Made by a program: the position numbers and the translations under genes. From NCBI GenBank assembly GCA_029204045.2, contig CM055074.1, forward strand, positions 15,985,164-16,049,163: DNA of 64,000 bases, written 5' to 3'. Below the pieces are notes generated by a model. It was not told the DNA's origin. It saw only the letters and a program-made list of their open reading frames with translations, and made no database searches. Below are positions 23,829 through 36,415 of the stretch, piece by piece; position 1 is the stretch's first letter, and each line of letters opens with the position of its first letter. This DNA is from Tillandsia leiboldiana (taxonomy: Eukaryota > Streptophyta > Magnoliopsida > Poales > Bromeliaceae).

Positions 23829-25406
23829 GACCCACAACACGCCCGGGCGCCCGAAAGTTGGGGAACAAGTGGGAATGTTTTCCAAGTGTTTCCTAAGCAT
23901 ATAAATAGGCAGGCACCGAGCCCTCTTCTCTGGCTCTTTTCTCTCAGCCCAGCACACATCTGCCCGAGCAACTTGAAGGAGACTTGTTAACCTCTTAATT
24001 CTTGATCTTCCTGCCAAGTTCTTTGTTTTATACGATTTTGGAGCCGCATCCGAGGTTCTGGATTTTACGGTTGCGGCACGATGTTGCTTTCTAGTGTTCT
24101 TCTTCGGAGCAGCCGACAGTGTTTTGGCTCCCTGGGTACCCCGAGCTCTTTTTCTGTGATTCTTGCGCGACAACACGACTCCTAAGAGGTAGGGCTTCAT
24201 CTTTCGTATTGACGGCTTTCCCGTTGCGAGTTTTGGCACGGATCCCGAGGCAACACTGTGACCCTTTTTCTGTTTGGCTTGTGGGGCAAGCATCGAGGGT
24301 TTTGGCGTATCTTAGCGCACAGGCGTCAGCTGGGAAACGAGCTATACAACTTCTTTTTCACTACAGATCGCAAGAACGCGCTCGTATTTTTCTTGGATTT
24401 TTTTGCGATTTCATCAGAGGTGAAAATTACTGTTTTCTCAGTGAACAGTGTACAGTTTTTAATACAGATTTTTGTATGAGTGTACCCCCTTGCCGAATTT
24501 TTATCTTGACTTACCGAACTCCGATTGGGGCGTGCAAGGTACCGTTTCGAAGCTCTCGACGCAAGGATTGCTGTGATCTTTTTATTGGAATTTCTGGGGC
24601 ACTATCTGCAGGTGATAATTAACAGTTCAGAATTCGAGGTTGTATGTGATTTTAGTGATATATTTGGGAGCGTAGTGTAATTAGTGGGACTTTGTATTGT
24701 GCCAGGTGTTACGGGTGTGCTGAATTATATGGAGCAAGGGATTAGAGTTATTTGGTGTTTTCAGATGTGGGCTTGGACACGTCAGCGTTTTCAGGTGGGG
24801 GCTTTATTCGGCCGGAAACGGTGGACGGTTCTCTAAAGTTTCATATGTTAGCATTGCATGCAGGTGAATGGTACAATAGATGGGATTGATCGGTAAGTTT
24901 AACATGAGGATTTTATGGAAATTCAAGTGATTATTCACAGTATGACAATGGTAATTAATCAAATAGTCATGTTGTGATTAGTGAAAGCTTATCTAAGCAA
25001 GGATACCCTATATGATTAATTATCATGCCATATTAGCACATAACACTTTTATGAGGATGGTTTATGCATTGGGATAGGATTATGTAGTTATGTGCAGGTT
25101 CTACTCTGAGGAGCCATTATGGATTGAGAATTATGGACAGGTATGGTCATTGATAATTTTGGCATGAGGTTTATTTTCTTTATTCTTCTTGAGGACAAAT
25201 GCATGCTTGTATGGACATATGTGTATGGACATAGTTAGGCCATCTTTTACTGCTGCACACATATTGGAATTTGACTTAGGAGAAAACCATGATTGCTTTC
25301 TTTCTCCTTTTTATTTAGACTTTTGAGCATGTTGCTCGGGTTCGAGCAGAGGTTTGGGATAGTGTAGCTGGGACCTTAGGGTCAGAGACAGGGTGTGCTT
25401 GATGTT

Positions 25407-25600
25407 GGATTGTGGGTTATTGCGGCAACCGCGGACAGTAGGCGGTTGACCAGGATCTTGATTAATTTACCCAATTGTGGATTGTGGGTTATTGCGGCAA
25501 CCCGGCCAGTAGGCGGTTGACGGATCTTGATTAATTTACCCAATTGGGGTTGTGGGTTATTGCGGTGATCGCGGACTTGGGCGGTTGACCGGATGTGACT
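25407..25600 (+). repeat. 72-bp tandem repeat inside the A LTR, three units
   Basis: Units begin with GGATTGTGGGTTATTGCGG and carry CGGACAGTAGGCGGTTGACC. Three units occur here and at 32995-33185 in the 3' LTR. Only two occur in the C LTRs (40270-40390 and 60578-60690). The copy number therefore differs between the A and C subfamilies. Confidence 0.85.
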
Positions 25601-26985
25601 ATTGCATCAGATTGGGTATCAGATTGTTCTAGTGGATGGTGTTTCCCACTTTTTGAGTATTATTGCATCGGATCGGGGTTTTGTTAGTGGACGGAGTTTC
25701 CCACTTTGATCATAGTCTTGATCCAGTCTGCTATTATGAGAAGTGGTTACGAGGGATACTCGATACTGTGATGCTTGATACAGTGATACTTTACTCGTGT
25801 GGGTCGCTCCCCTCGAGGGACCCACTCCGGAGTAGGTGCTTTCCACGGTGCAGAGCGCCGGGCACACATGCTGGCGTTTTGAGCCTTGGAGACTCTTTGC
25901 TTCCGGTGTTATGCGTAGGCTGGCATACAGCGTTGTGACACGGCCAGAGCAGGCAGTATCCACAGGGAAAACCTTATAAATGGTGTATCGATTGGGTTTA
26001 TTCAGGCAGATACTTTTTGTTACACTCGTGCCTGGGGGACCGAGGGAGTCTAGTAGCTGGGTTTAGACCAGTGCTAGATGTTGGGAAACCGTTCGGGGTT
26101 TGACGGTGGTCCCGTGGTCGTTGTGAGTTCTTGACCATTGTGTGAGAGGTGGAGCATCTTGAGTTCTTTAGTTCTGAGAGAGAGAGGGCATGGATTTGAT
26201 ATAGCCTGATGAGCACTACTCGATAGCGAGTTAGTCCGTTTGGACGACCTACGTAATTCCTGCCCGTCAGCGGGAGGTGGTTGTAGGTGGGCGCAGGTTT
26301 GACGGACCCGATGTGGCAGTCAGCTCGATTGGGTCGATTGAGCACCTCGGGTGCGAGTGTTGCATATCTTCATCAGAGTTTTCCCCATTTGATGCATTTG
26401 GTTAGGAGGCCATGGAGCTGTAGAGTGGTTTGCAGCTTCTTCTTTCAGTTTTACTGCATCGGTTATCTTTGCCTCTAGTAGTCTTGTGTGGTGATCGTCG
26501 GGCCTTGTGGCGATACCCACTGAGAACTCCCTTATTGCGTAGTTCTCACGCCCGTTGGGGGTTTTCCCAACCTTTTGTCCTTTCTCCTCTGTTTTGCAGA
26601 GTCTTGGCGGGTGTTGCGTTCTGTGGTTGCTGTGCGTGGTGAGGGAGTAGCGACTAGCTCCAGAACCATCTTTGAGAGTAGCCCAGGCATAACACACCTA
26701 CAGGAGGAGTCAGCGAGCAGTAGTGGTAGAGTGGTATTTATTTCCTCTTTGAGAGACTGATGTAGTAGGGAATGATGTATTGAGAGCTTGTACACTGATG
26801 TTTTATTGAGATATCTCCCTGTGTGAGCTATGAAGTTTTGTACTCGAGGTTAATGTATGAATATCATTGGGGGAGATGGACCTGGTTTTATTTCACCTTG
26901 TACAGTGGTTGATTTTATCTACACAGTTTTATCTTTTAGCTCTGATATCTGTTAGCTGTAGTTCTTTTGCAGGTAGGACGCTTCG

Positions 26986-27058
26986 CCTATGCGGGTTTGG
27001 CATAGGTGGCGGATCTGTTGGCGAGCCCGGGTCGCAGTTTCGACCCCGGGGCGTGACA
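26986..27058 (+). other. U5 double-hairpin module, A/C family
   Basis: The first hairpin in RNA order is CCTATGC (26986-26992), loop GGGTTTG, GCATAGG (27000-27006). The linker TGGCGGATCTGTTGGCG follows. The second is GGGTCG, loop CAGTTT, CGACCC, then the LTR end GGGGCGTGACA. The PBS begins eight bases later. The same module ends the LTRs at 34619, 41861 and 62169. Confidence 0.7.
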
Positions 27059-27065
27059 GATTAGG

Positions 27066-27078
27066 TGGTATCAGAGCC
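27066..27078 (+). other. tRNA-iMet primer binding site of element A
   Basis: TGGTATCAGAGCC lies eight bases after the 5' LTR end. The sequence around it is the same as in element C and, in reverse, element B. Confidence 0.93.
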
Positions 27079-30000
27079 TAGGTTGTAGGTCATGGTGGAC
27101 TTAGACACCCTAGGCTGGTGGTTGGACCCTAGGATGACTTCGTGAGAGTCGCTGATTTGTAGCGAGAGTCCTGATTGAGTTTTGCACCTCTCCCGAGGGA
27201 CGGGATGAGTGTTGGCATGTTTATTCTCCTAAGTAGTTATGTTGCTGCAGACAACATAACGCTATGGAATGGGGACATGCTCAGACTTTCGCTGGATTGG
27301 CGAGCGTTGTTGTGTGCTGATTTGTGGTTTCGTCGTGGCGAGCGGTGTCTCCCCGACGCTGGGTTGGGGACCTTGTGCATCCTGTCGGGCAGTTGAGCTT
27401 GAGCGGTTGGTGTTTTGGGCCGGATACCCGGATTGAGTCAGAGAACTCCGGACCCAGATGACAGGACATGGGTCAAGGACATATCAGCGGCAGAGTGAGC
27501 AGCTAGTTTGGACACAAGCAGCAGAGATGCGTTGAACAGAGCAATACGGGCCGCCCGAGTACTTTTCTTCGAGACCACCAGGCTGCCCTAGTACCCTCAG
27601 CGGCAGGGATTTTTGTAGTGCAATAGAGCGAGTGGCCCCCTACGTGCCAATTTTGTGCCAAGGCACTGAGGTAGGGTGGATGGTTGCAGCAGAGGAGCTG
27701 TGGGGCCTGTTTGATTTAGTGAGCCCACATTTGCAGATGAACCACCCCGACTCGTAAGATTGAGCTTGGAGCCTTTGGAGGGCAGAGTCGTGGTTGGGAG
27801 TGATGGAGTGATCAATTGAGAGCCTCCCTGTGCTAGAGAGTTTATGCAGTTGTTGAACTGGTGCTCCAGGTTTCGAGGGACGAGGCACATAGGATAAGTG
27901 AGATGGGGGATAGTGCAAACAGGTACTCTTTAGTTCTTTATCGGTCCCTCATGTTCGGGTTTAGGACTGTGGATGCCTCGGATGGGCATTGTGTTTGGAG
28001 ATTGGACACTGCAGTTCCTTGGATGGAGATCTGCCGCTAGGAGCGCGTTCTGGAGGGAGGTGCTGGCGCTAGGTGATGGGAGGACAGATCGGCAGGCAGA
28101 GGCATTTTCGTTTTGCTTTCCTGGGTGGTGGATATCCTTGTGGATGGTTAATGCAAAGCTTCCCAAGGGAATTCTACCCTTTGTGATGTATAACTTGCAT
28201 ATTTTGATTATATCATATGGGATTGAGGGGTGAGCTTAGAAAGGATAAATGTATAGGGAATTGCATGGATTAATGGGTTTGTCTTATGACGGTTGCAATG
28301 ATGTTTTCTGAGATGTTGGGGTCGGGTGGACCCCGATGGCAGTATCAGTGTCTATATCAGAGTAGCGCAACGGTAGCGTGGTTTTGTTGTCTACGGAGGA
28401 TCGTATCTGTTGCCTCAGAGGTGAGCAGAACAGAGGACGTGCTCCCTGTGATTGATGGGATATTTTCTGATGGACTAAGCGACAACCGCTTGCATCGTGT
28501 GGATGAGCTTGTGCCGCCTGGTTGGAGGGCGCCACGGCAGTGGATCGGTTGTTGCATTGTGTGATTTCATCACAGCAGTCGGAGTTAGTGCACTTTGCTT
28601 TCCGGCATGGACTAAGGCAGAGTTATTACCACGTGCACTAGAGGTACAGAATACCATCGGTGTTATGCATGTGAAGGAGGCTTGTGGGTTTGTTCAGTGT
28701 CGTTGAGACCATGAGTTATACCAGCAGACCTCTTGCTATGGGTGGCGGTTCGATGTTTTGACCCAGTGCTTGGGTTTGGTTGGCACGGCACCACCTGGAT
28801 GGTTAAGTGCAGAGAGGGTGCTGATTGTGGACTTTTGCGAGGCAGACAAAGGAGGCTTGTTATGGGGAGATTGTTCGAGCACACAGGGTTTAGCGACTGT
28901 GTGAGAGGAGCTTATGGTGGCGCCGGGACCAAAGGATATTTCTATTGTTGCGAAACCCCGGGTGTGAGTCCACTCGAGTTGATGATATGCCGCCTGTTAG
29001 GGAGAGTTTGATTGCGGTTGACGTGGTTCTGGAAACCGCGCCAACCTCAGTAGCACCACTTGGATTATCGGTAAGAGCTGGGAGAGTTGATCGCACCGGT
29101 GCAGGGATCTGTTGGATAGAGGGTCTGTTTGACCTAGTGCCACGTCGTTGATACACGATGGTGAGAGCCCTTTGGGATTGGAGTCCAGGCAGGTCCAGGT
29201 ATTATTTAGAACCTTTTGAAGGAGCTATATTCCGGCAGTTATTGTTTGATGCCTGCGCCAATTTGGAATTTCAGCTGAGGGCATTGTCTAGATGGTGTTC
29301 AGGACACAGTAGGGGCATTACGAGTACAGTGAAGCCAATGGATTGACTAATGCCCTGTTGCCTCTAGATTGAGGAATTCTGTGTTTCAGTTGGCCTTGAA
29401 CGGTTTGATAGCGGCATCCTCCAGGATATTTTGGTTTTACCCCCTCCCTGAGTGTTTAGAGCTTGTGCAGCATTTGTTTATGGTGTGACAAGATCTGTGG
29501 GGAAGAAGCTTTTTGCCATGTCGTTGTGGTGCAAGTTTTAGCTTCGGGAGCATATCTTCCTAGATTACTTCTTCTAGCCGAAGGGGCGGCGGTGGAATTC
29601 GGCCAAAGTGGATGCTATTTAAGACTGGCCGAGATCGACGGTCATTGTTGGGGTGAGGAGTTTTTGGACCGGATAGTGCCAGCAGAGCTTGATGACCGGG
29701 TGATGAGATTGGTACCAGCGCCGATTCTAACCTAGTCAGTGGTGGGAGATGGATTTGCGAGTTATAGTGATACCTCCCGTAGTGGCTGTAGAGCCACCAT
29801 TGGATTTTGTGAGCATCCAGTATCACCCCGACAGAGCCACTGTGGTGGCGGATGCCTGGAGCAGAAGAGCTATTTGGAGTCGAGTTTGACGGTTCCATAG
29901 CTGGCACTGTGTGGGGCCATCCTTGTGTGCAGGGTTTGAGTTGAGTCCCTGAGGATCCCTTTTGATGAGAGGCTGCGGCTGAGCAATCCACTTAGGTGGT

Positions 30001-30480
30001 TAAGTGTTGAGGGCGACCGAGTGTGAACCCCTGCTTGTTTGGGCCCCTTTTCTGTGCAGGTGTTTGTGTGGATGTGATTCGGGTCGCTTTGGTTGAGCTG
30101 GCTCTTGGGAGTGATTTTAGAGCGTGTTACTCAGGCTGTTGTTCCTTTTCCCCAGCCTTTTGTTGGAGTTTTTGAGGTTTTTCTGCGTCTCAGCCCTGGA
30201 GTGTCATGTTTTGGACCCCTCGCCCGTGATTGACTCGTTCCTTTTGGGGTCTATGAGAGTTGGAGTACGAGGGACGCCCGTTGCGAATTCCGACTCGTGA
30301 GGTGAGGGAATTGCGCAATCGGGCTATGCCGTACTGGTTGTTGCTGTTGTTGTTGCTGAGGAGTAATCACGGGGAGTGATAGGTGACTTGGGAGCTGGAG
30401 ACGGCGGGTGTTGAATTTTGACCCCTGGTTTCTGAGACTCCTTGGGAGTTGCTCTAGTTTCGAGGACGAAACTTTCTTTT
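27079..30480 (+). pseudogene. Decayed gag-pol interior of element A
   Basis: The interior is too short for a full Gypsy gag-pol and has no long frame. Landmarks on the + strand are an RT-like segment at about 29180-29345, an FLGH-region remnant at about 29530-29610, the RNase H end QYHPDRATVVADAWSRR at 29818-29870, and the pol C-terminus (YEGRPLRI...VRELRN) at about 30262-30325. TTTCGAGGACGAAAC and the PPT follow. Element C has the same shortened layout and matching remnants, so the decay probably predates both insertions. The bases GAGCCTCCCTGTG at 27820-27832 are the unoccupied version of the CACTA target in C. Confidence 0.72.
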
Positions 30481-30492
30481 AGTGGGGGAGGA
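30481..30492 (+). other. Polypurine tract of element A
   Basis: AGTGGGGGAGGA lies directly before the TG of the 3' LTR, after the usual TTTCGAGGACGAAAC motif. Confidence 0.88.
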
Positions 30493-33400
30493 TGTGGTGA
30501 CCCGGATCTTTGCAGGGCTTCTACAGTGTGACCAGCAGCTTCTGGAAGCCTACGTGGCATGTCGGCGGTGTTCGCGCGCCCAATTGGACACAAGAGATGG
30601 ACTCGGGGCTTAAAATGGATCTCGTAGGTAATCGGGGGACCCCTTCGGATGTTTAGAAGAGTTTACGCGTGGAGTGGATATCAAATTTAGGCTCGGCGCG
30701 GAATTCGGATTAAAATACCTTTCCGGGAGCCTCCGGCAAATTATAGGATTGGAATTTGGCAAAATGGACGCCGGATTTGGAATCAGCGCGCGAAAACGGT
30801 CCAAGATGGGCTATTTACTTACTGTTTTTGAGCTTGCGGGTACTGTTCATGCCGGAACAGTATTTCCGGCGATCGCCGGCGGCGGCCGGCGGCGTCGGCG
30901 GGCGGCGGCGCAGCCTCGGGCAGGCGTTTGGCGGCCGCGGGCAGGCGGCTGAGGGCGCGGGCAGGCGGCTGAGCGCGCGGGCAGGCGCGCGGTCCACCGC
31001 GGAGGTCGTGCACCGGGGGCGGGCCACGTGGCGCTCTCCGGTTGGCCGGTTCAGCGGGAGCGGTCCACTGAAATTGGGCCCGGGTGCACGGTAGACCGGG
31101 TGGACACGTGGCGTGAGGTGATTGGTTCGGTGTTGTGCTCCCGGTCCACGCAACCGGTGGAGTGGGTGACCGGGGCAGGTGGCCGTACGGCGGGGCAGGT
31201 GGCCGTACGGCCCGGGTCAGCCGCGACATGCGCGGTCCACGGCGCGACGTGCGTGGTGCACGGGTTGCCGGGCCACGTGTCGCGTCGCCATTGGCGGGCG
31301 TAGGTGCACCGGGTGCAGTGGGGCCCGGGGGAGTAGTGGGCTGGGCTGTGTGGTGGACCGGGCCGCACTGTGCGCGCCCGAAACTTGGCGGGCCGGGCCG
31401 CACTGTGCGCGCCCGAATTCGGGCGGACCGGACCGGGCGCCCGAAAGTTGGGACACAATGGGAATTTTTCCAATTGTTTCCTCAGCCTATAAATAGGCAG
31501 CCCGAGCCCTCTTCTTTGGCTCTTTTCTCTCAGCCCACGCACCATCTGCCCGAGCAACTTGAAGGAGACTTGTTCACCTCTTAATTCTTGATCTTCCTGC
31601 CAAGTTCTACGATTTTTGGAGCACGCATCCCGAGGTTCTGGATTTTACGGTGCGGCGCGATGTTGCTTTCTAGTGTTCTTCTTCGGCGCAGCGACAGTGT
31701 TTTGGCTCCCCTGGGCTACCCCGAGCTCCTTTTTCTGTGATTCTTGCGCCGACAGACTCCTAAGAGGTAAGGCTTCATCTTTCGTATTGATCGCGCTTTC
31801 CCGTTGCGAGTTTTTGGCACGGATCCCGAGGCAACACTGTGACCCTTTTTCTGTTTGGCTTTGTGGGACAGCATCGAGGTGTTTTGGCCGTATCTTAGCG
31901 CACAGGCGTCAGCTGGAAACGAGCTTATACAACTTTTTCATCTACAGATCGCAAGGAACGAGCTCGTATTTTTCTTGGATTTTTTTGAGATTTCATCAGA
32001 GGTGAAAATTACTGTTTTCTCAGTGAACAGTGTACAGTTTTAATACAGATTTTTGTATGAGTGTACCCCCTTGCCGAATTTTTATCTTGACTTACCGAAC
32101 TCCGATTTGGGCGTGCAAGGTACCGTTTCGAAGCTATCGACGCAAGGATTGCTGTGATATTTTATTGGAATTTTCTGGGCACTATCTGCAGGTGATAATT
32201 TAACAGTTCAGAATTCGAGGTTGTATGTGATTTTAAGTGCTATATTTGGGAGCTTAGTGTAATTAGTGGACTTTGTATTGTGCCAGGAGTGTTACGGGTG
32301 TGCTGAACTTATTGGAGCAAGGGATTAGAGTTATTTGGTGTTTTCAGCTGTTGGGCTTTGGACAGTCAGCTTTTCAGGTGGGTGCCTTATTCCCGGAACC
32401 GGTGGACGGTTCTCTAAAGTTTCATATGTTAGCATTGCATGCAGGTGAATGGTACAATAGCTGGGATTGATCGGTAAGTTTAACAATGAGGATTTTATGG
32501 AAATTCCAAGTGAATTATTCACAGTATGACAATGGTATTAATCAAATAGTCATGTTGATGATTAGTGAAAGCTTATCTAAGGCAAGGATACCCTATATGA
32601 TTAATTATCATGCCATATTAGCACATAACCTTTTATGAGGATGGTTTATGCATTGGGATAGGATTATGTAGTTATGTGCAGGTTCTACTCTGAGGAGCCA
32701 TTATGGATTGAGAATTATGGACAGGTATGGTCATTGATAATTTTGGCATGAGGTTTATTTTCTTTATTCTTCTTGAGGACAAATGCATGCTTGTATGGAC
32801 ATATGTGTATGGACATATAGTTAGGCCATCTTTTACTGCTGCACTACATATTGGAATTTGACTTAGGAGAAACCATGATTGCTTTCTTTCTCCTTTTTAT
32901 TTAGACTTTTGAGCCATGTTGCTCGGGTTCGAGCAGAGGTTTGGGATAGTGTAGCTGGGACCTTAGGGTCAGAGACAGGGTGTGCTTGATGTTGGATTGT
33001 GGGTTATTGCGGCAACCGCGGACAGTAGGCGGTTGACCGGATCTTGATTAATTTACCCAATTGTGGATTGTGGGTTATTGCGGCAACCGCGGACAGTAGG
33101 CGGTTGACCGGATCTTGATTAATTTACCCAATTGTGGGTTGTGGGTTATTGCGGTGATCGCGGACTTTGGGCGGTTGACCGGATGTTGACTATTGCATCA
33201 GATTGGGTATCAGATTGTTCTAGTGGATGGTGTTTCCCACTTTTTGAGTATTATTGCATCGGATCGGGGTTTTGTTAGTGGACGGAGTTTCCCACTTTGA
33301 TCATAGTCTTGATCCAGTCCTGCTATTATGAGACAGTGGTTACAGAGATACTCGATACTGTGATGCTTGATACAGTGATACTTTACTCGTGTGGGTCGCT

Positions 33401-34619
33401 CCCCTTGAGTGCCACTCCGGAGTAGGCTTTCCACGGTGCAGAGCGCCGGGCACCATGCTGGGTTTTGAGTCCTTGGGACTCCTTTGCTTCGGTGTTATGC
33501 GTAGGCTGGCATACCCGTTGCGGCAGAGCAGGCAGTACCAGTGATTACTGGTTTATCGATTGGGTTTATTCAGGCAGATACTTTTTGTTACACTCGTGCC
33601 TGGGGGACCGAGTGGAGTCTAGTAGCTGTGTTTAGACCAGTGCTAGTATTGTTGGGAACCGTTCGGGGTTTGACGGTGGTCCCGTGGTCGTTGTGAGTTC
33701 TTTGACCATTGTGTGAGAGGTGGAGCATCTTGAGTCTTTCCGTTCTGAGAGAGAGAGGGCATGGATTTGACTATAGCCTGCATGAGCCACTACTCGATAG
33801 CGAGTTAGTCCGTTTGGACGCCCTACGTAATTCCTGCCCGTCAGCGGGAGGTGGTTGTAGGTGCTGGACCCGATGTGGCAGTCAGCTCGATTGGGTCGAT
33901 TGAGCACCTCGTGTGCGAGTGTTGCATATCTTCATCAGAGTTTCCCCATTTGAGCATTTGGTTAGAGGCATGGTAGCTGTAGAGTGTTTCCAGCTTCTTC
34001 TTTCAGTTTTACTGCATCGGTTATCTTTTGCCTCTAGTAGTCTTGGTGGGCAGATCGTCGGGCCTTGTGGCGATACCCACTGAGAACTCCCTTATTGCGT
34101 AGTTCTCACGCCCGTTGGGGGTTTTCCCCCTTTTGTCCTTTCTCCTCTTGTTTTGCAGAGTCTTGGCGGGTGTTGCCGTTCTGTGGTTGCTGTGCGTGGT
34201 GAGGGAGTAGCGAGCTAGATCCAGACCCATCTTTGGAGAGTAGCGGTACCCCCCTTTGGAGGAGATCTTCAGTAGTCGGTAGAGTGGTATTTATTTCCTC
34301 TTTTGAGAGACTGATGTAGTGAGGATATGATGTATTGAGAGCTTGTACACTGATGTTTTATTTGAGATATCTCCCTGTTGAGCTATGAGTTTTGTACTCG
34401 AGGTTAATGTATGAATATCATTTTTGGGAGATGGACCTTGTTGTTTTATCTTCAGTTGTACAGTGGTTGATTTTATTCTACAGCAGTTTTATCTTTTAGC
34501 TCTGATATCTGTTAGCTGTAGTTCTTTTTGCAGGTAGGACGCTTCGCCTATGCGGGTTTGGCATAGGTGGCGGATCTGTTGGCGAGCCCGGGTCGCAGTT
34601 TCGACCCCGGGGCGTGACA
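30493..34619 (+). repeat. 3' LTR of element A, 4.13 kb
   Basis: It starts TGTGGTGACCCGG and ends CCGGGGCGTGACA, so its tips form a short inverted repeat. The promoter region from about 30840 to 31440 is very G+C rich, with GGCAGGCG-type repeats and three CACGTG boxes (31025, 31105, 31274). A TATA box lies at 31488-31496. It is followed on the right by ATAAA and then element G, so A is inserted in G. Confidence 0.9.
31025..31497 (+). promoter_or_regulatory. Predicted LTR promoter of element A
   Basis: TATAAATAG (31488-31496) is preceded by CACGTG boxes at 31025, 31105 and 31274. The first two are CACGTGGCG, the ABRE/G-box form. A CpG-dense region surrounds them. The 5' copy at 23829 has the TATA box but has lost the boxes upstream through the F insertion. 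Confidence 0.6.
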
Positions 34620-34905
34620 ATAAATGTCATCGTAAGTATAAATGAGTTTAAACTTCATCTCTGTATGTGGTTTTTGAATGATATAAAATTCTTGAGGTAT
34701 CTAACGATTTCTTTTGTCAAGAATGATTTCTTTTCCAGAGAGTACAGATGTCTAAGTCTAGAGTCTGTTTTAGGAGTTTAACTCATGTATTTTATTTTGG
34801 ATCTCCATTGTAAATTTTTGTTGTATGCTGATAGCAACAAAAATATCTTTTTAAATTTTCTTGAGTGGATCTATGTTTTGTCACGAAATCGCCAAAGGGG
34901 GAGAT

Positions 34906-36254
34906 TGTTACGGAATTTGAGTTGGCGTATTTCGTGAATTCGGTTAAGTCTTGAAGATTGAAGGTAAAGGAAGTTGGATCATATAACTCAATCTCAAGAA
35001 AGAAGAATTCAAAAGGATCAGGTATGTTTAACTTAATATCTTTGGTGATCCGAATACTTCTTATAGCGTAGAAACACTTGGATGGATTTGTTATTGCATA
35101 AATATCAAAAACTGGACATGGGACATGTTCAGGATCCGGATCAGACTGTTCAATCCGGATCCCGAAGGTGGTTCGTTCATACACCAGTTCAATCCGGATC
35201 GTAGCTTCCCTTGATCCGGATCCCGAACACTGAGTTTACCATTTTATGTGAACGATCCGGATCAGGCTACTGCGATCCGGATCCCGAACGTTGATGTTTG
35301 GTGAACTGTATGAATGATCCGGATCAAGCACTTCGATCCGGATCCCGAACCTTCGTTTTTCTGGAATCTGTTTTTCTCGCTACTGCAATCCGGATCGCCG
35401 ATCTCCGATCCGGATCGTCGTCATAAAAATTTCCAGAAAAGGTTAGTTTTTGATCCTTATCTTCTTCCAAGGGTTTCTAACCTATAAATAGACCCTATGA
35501 TTCTTTTTGTAGGGTAAATCCCAGAAGTCCATAGAATAGAAAAAGTAGCCGTCATCTTTTATACGGACTCAGATCCACATATAGAGAAGAAAGGAAATAA
35601 CTAGATTAATTCTATGTTTCTTCATCTATATTGATTAGTTTGATTCTAGGTTTTCATACTCACATTTTGAGTTGAATCAAACTAATGAATACTTAGATGG
35701 TATTTCCTATCTATCTTTGATCTAAGTATTCGGCGGATCATCACCACCCAAAAACAACGATTTACCCCAAAATCGGCGCGTGGACTCGCGTGGCCTTGTG
35801 GATTCAAGGTGCAACCGCTCTCGTGGATTCGGAGCGAGGTACGTTCGTGGATTCGAAGCGTACTACTGGGTGAAGACCGTGGATTCGGTCAGACGTCGTG
35901 GATTCGACGTTGGACGCCGTGGATTCGGCGTTGGACGCACATCGTGGATTCGAGAAGCGTCTGGAGCGAGCGGAGAAGATCAACTAGGAGCGTATGGAAA
36001 AGGTTGAGTCGTCTATGAGTACGGTATATCACCTTGTACGTGTTTAATTCTAGTGGATTTCACCGTGTTATCGGTCCCGTGGTTTTTTACTCCGGTTTGG
36101 AGTTTTCCACGTAAAAATCTCTGCGTATTATTTATTTTTCCGCATTGGGTTTTTATATCGCAAAAATTTTTGAGTGTTTATGGTTTACACCTATTCACCC
36201 CCCCTCTAGATGTTTTTTCCCCTATTTAGATCCTATTATTCATATAACCCAACA
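34906..36254 (+). repeat. 3' LTR of element G, 1.35 kb
   Basis: It starts TGTTACGGAATTTGAG and ends ACCCAACA. The GATCCGGATC array is at about 35131-35415, the TATA box (TATAAATA) at 35483-35490, and GTGGATTCG-type tandem units at about 35775-35960. The array lies 70 to 350 bp upstream of the TATA box, a position that fits an enhancer. Confidence 0.88.
35131..35415. repeat. GATCCGGATC palindrome array in G LTR
   Basis: About ten units occur with the same paired spacing as in F. Several are GATCCGGATCCCGAAC, in which the palindrome is followed by a short constant tail. Variation falls mostly between the units and less in the core. Confidence 0.82.
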
Positions 36255-36256
36255 AT

Positions 36257-36415
36257 TCTGTCCCGCACCAGTTGTAGTTGCGTGTCCGTTGTTTGGCCTT
36301 CCAAGATCCTCTCGATCAGCGTAGGCTTCACCACCAAGGACAGGAGTTGCGCAACCGCACCCGCTAGCACTACCTCCAGCCTTAATTGCGAGAACTCTGC
36401 AATTAGACGATCTTG
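36257..36415 (-). pseudogene. Gypsy pol H, segment after RNase H
   Basis: Past the stop at about 36416, the minus strand continues in a related frame with residues typical of the spacer between RNase H and integrase (SLVVKPTLIERI...QTTD). It is cut at 36254 by element G, so integrase is missing. Confidence 0.65.

Larger units (their letters stand above)
23829..27058 (+). repeat. 5' LTR of element A, 5'-truncated
   Basis: It matches 3' LTR positions from about 31430 to 34619. A TATA box (TATAAATAG) lies at about 23900, and the LTR ends in GGGGCGTGACA. It contains three copies of a 72-bp tandem unit at about 25407-25600. The whole stretch is rich in short open runs on both strands, but they match those in the other LTR copies and are not genes. 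Confidence 0.88.
23829..34619 (+). mobile_element. Ty3/Gypsy LTR retrotransposon A
   Basis: The element has a 5' LTR that lacks its first part (23829-27058), a PBS (27066-27078), an interior of about 3.4 kb, a PPT (30481-30492) and a full 3' LTR (30493-34619). It is the same family as element C, with a clearly different LTR promoter region. The interior retains only broken pol, so the copy is non-autonomous. The two LTRs differ by many small changes, which makes A older than B or C. The first 0.94 kb of the 5' LTR is replaced by the end of element F. Confidence 0.9.
34620..36254 (+). mobile_element. Sirevirus-like Copia element G, 3' end
   Basis: About 290 bp of non-coding 3' interior are followed by a PPT (AAAGGGGGAGA, 34894-34904) and a complete LTR (34906-36254). 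The left side is cut at 34619 by element A. The right end is exactly the LTR terminus and adjoins Gypsy pol H, so G is inserted in H. It is the same family as F but in the opposite orientation. Confidence 0.83.

Noticed and set aside
24119..32005. Open frames in the A LTR (for example 31135-31584 and 31616-32005)
   Set aside because: Equivalent frames are interrupted in the other LTR copy, have no domain, and lie in the predicted promoter and leader.
22493..36254. F and G LTRs as the arms of one large inverted repeat or composite transposon around A
   Set aside because: F has a PBS and gag on its side and G has a PPT on its side, so they are ends of two separate elements. Nested insertion explains the layout.
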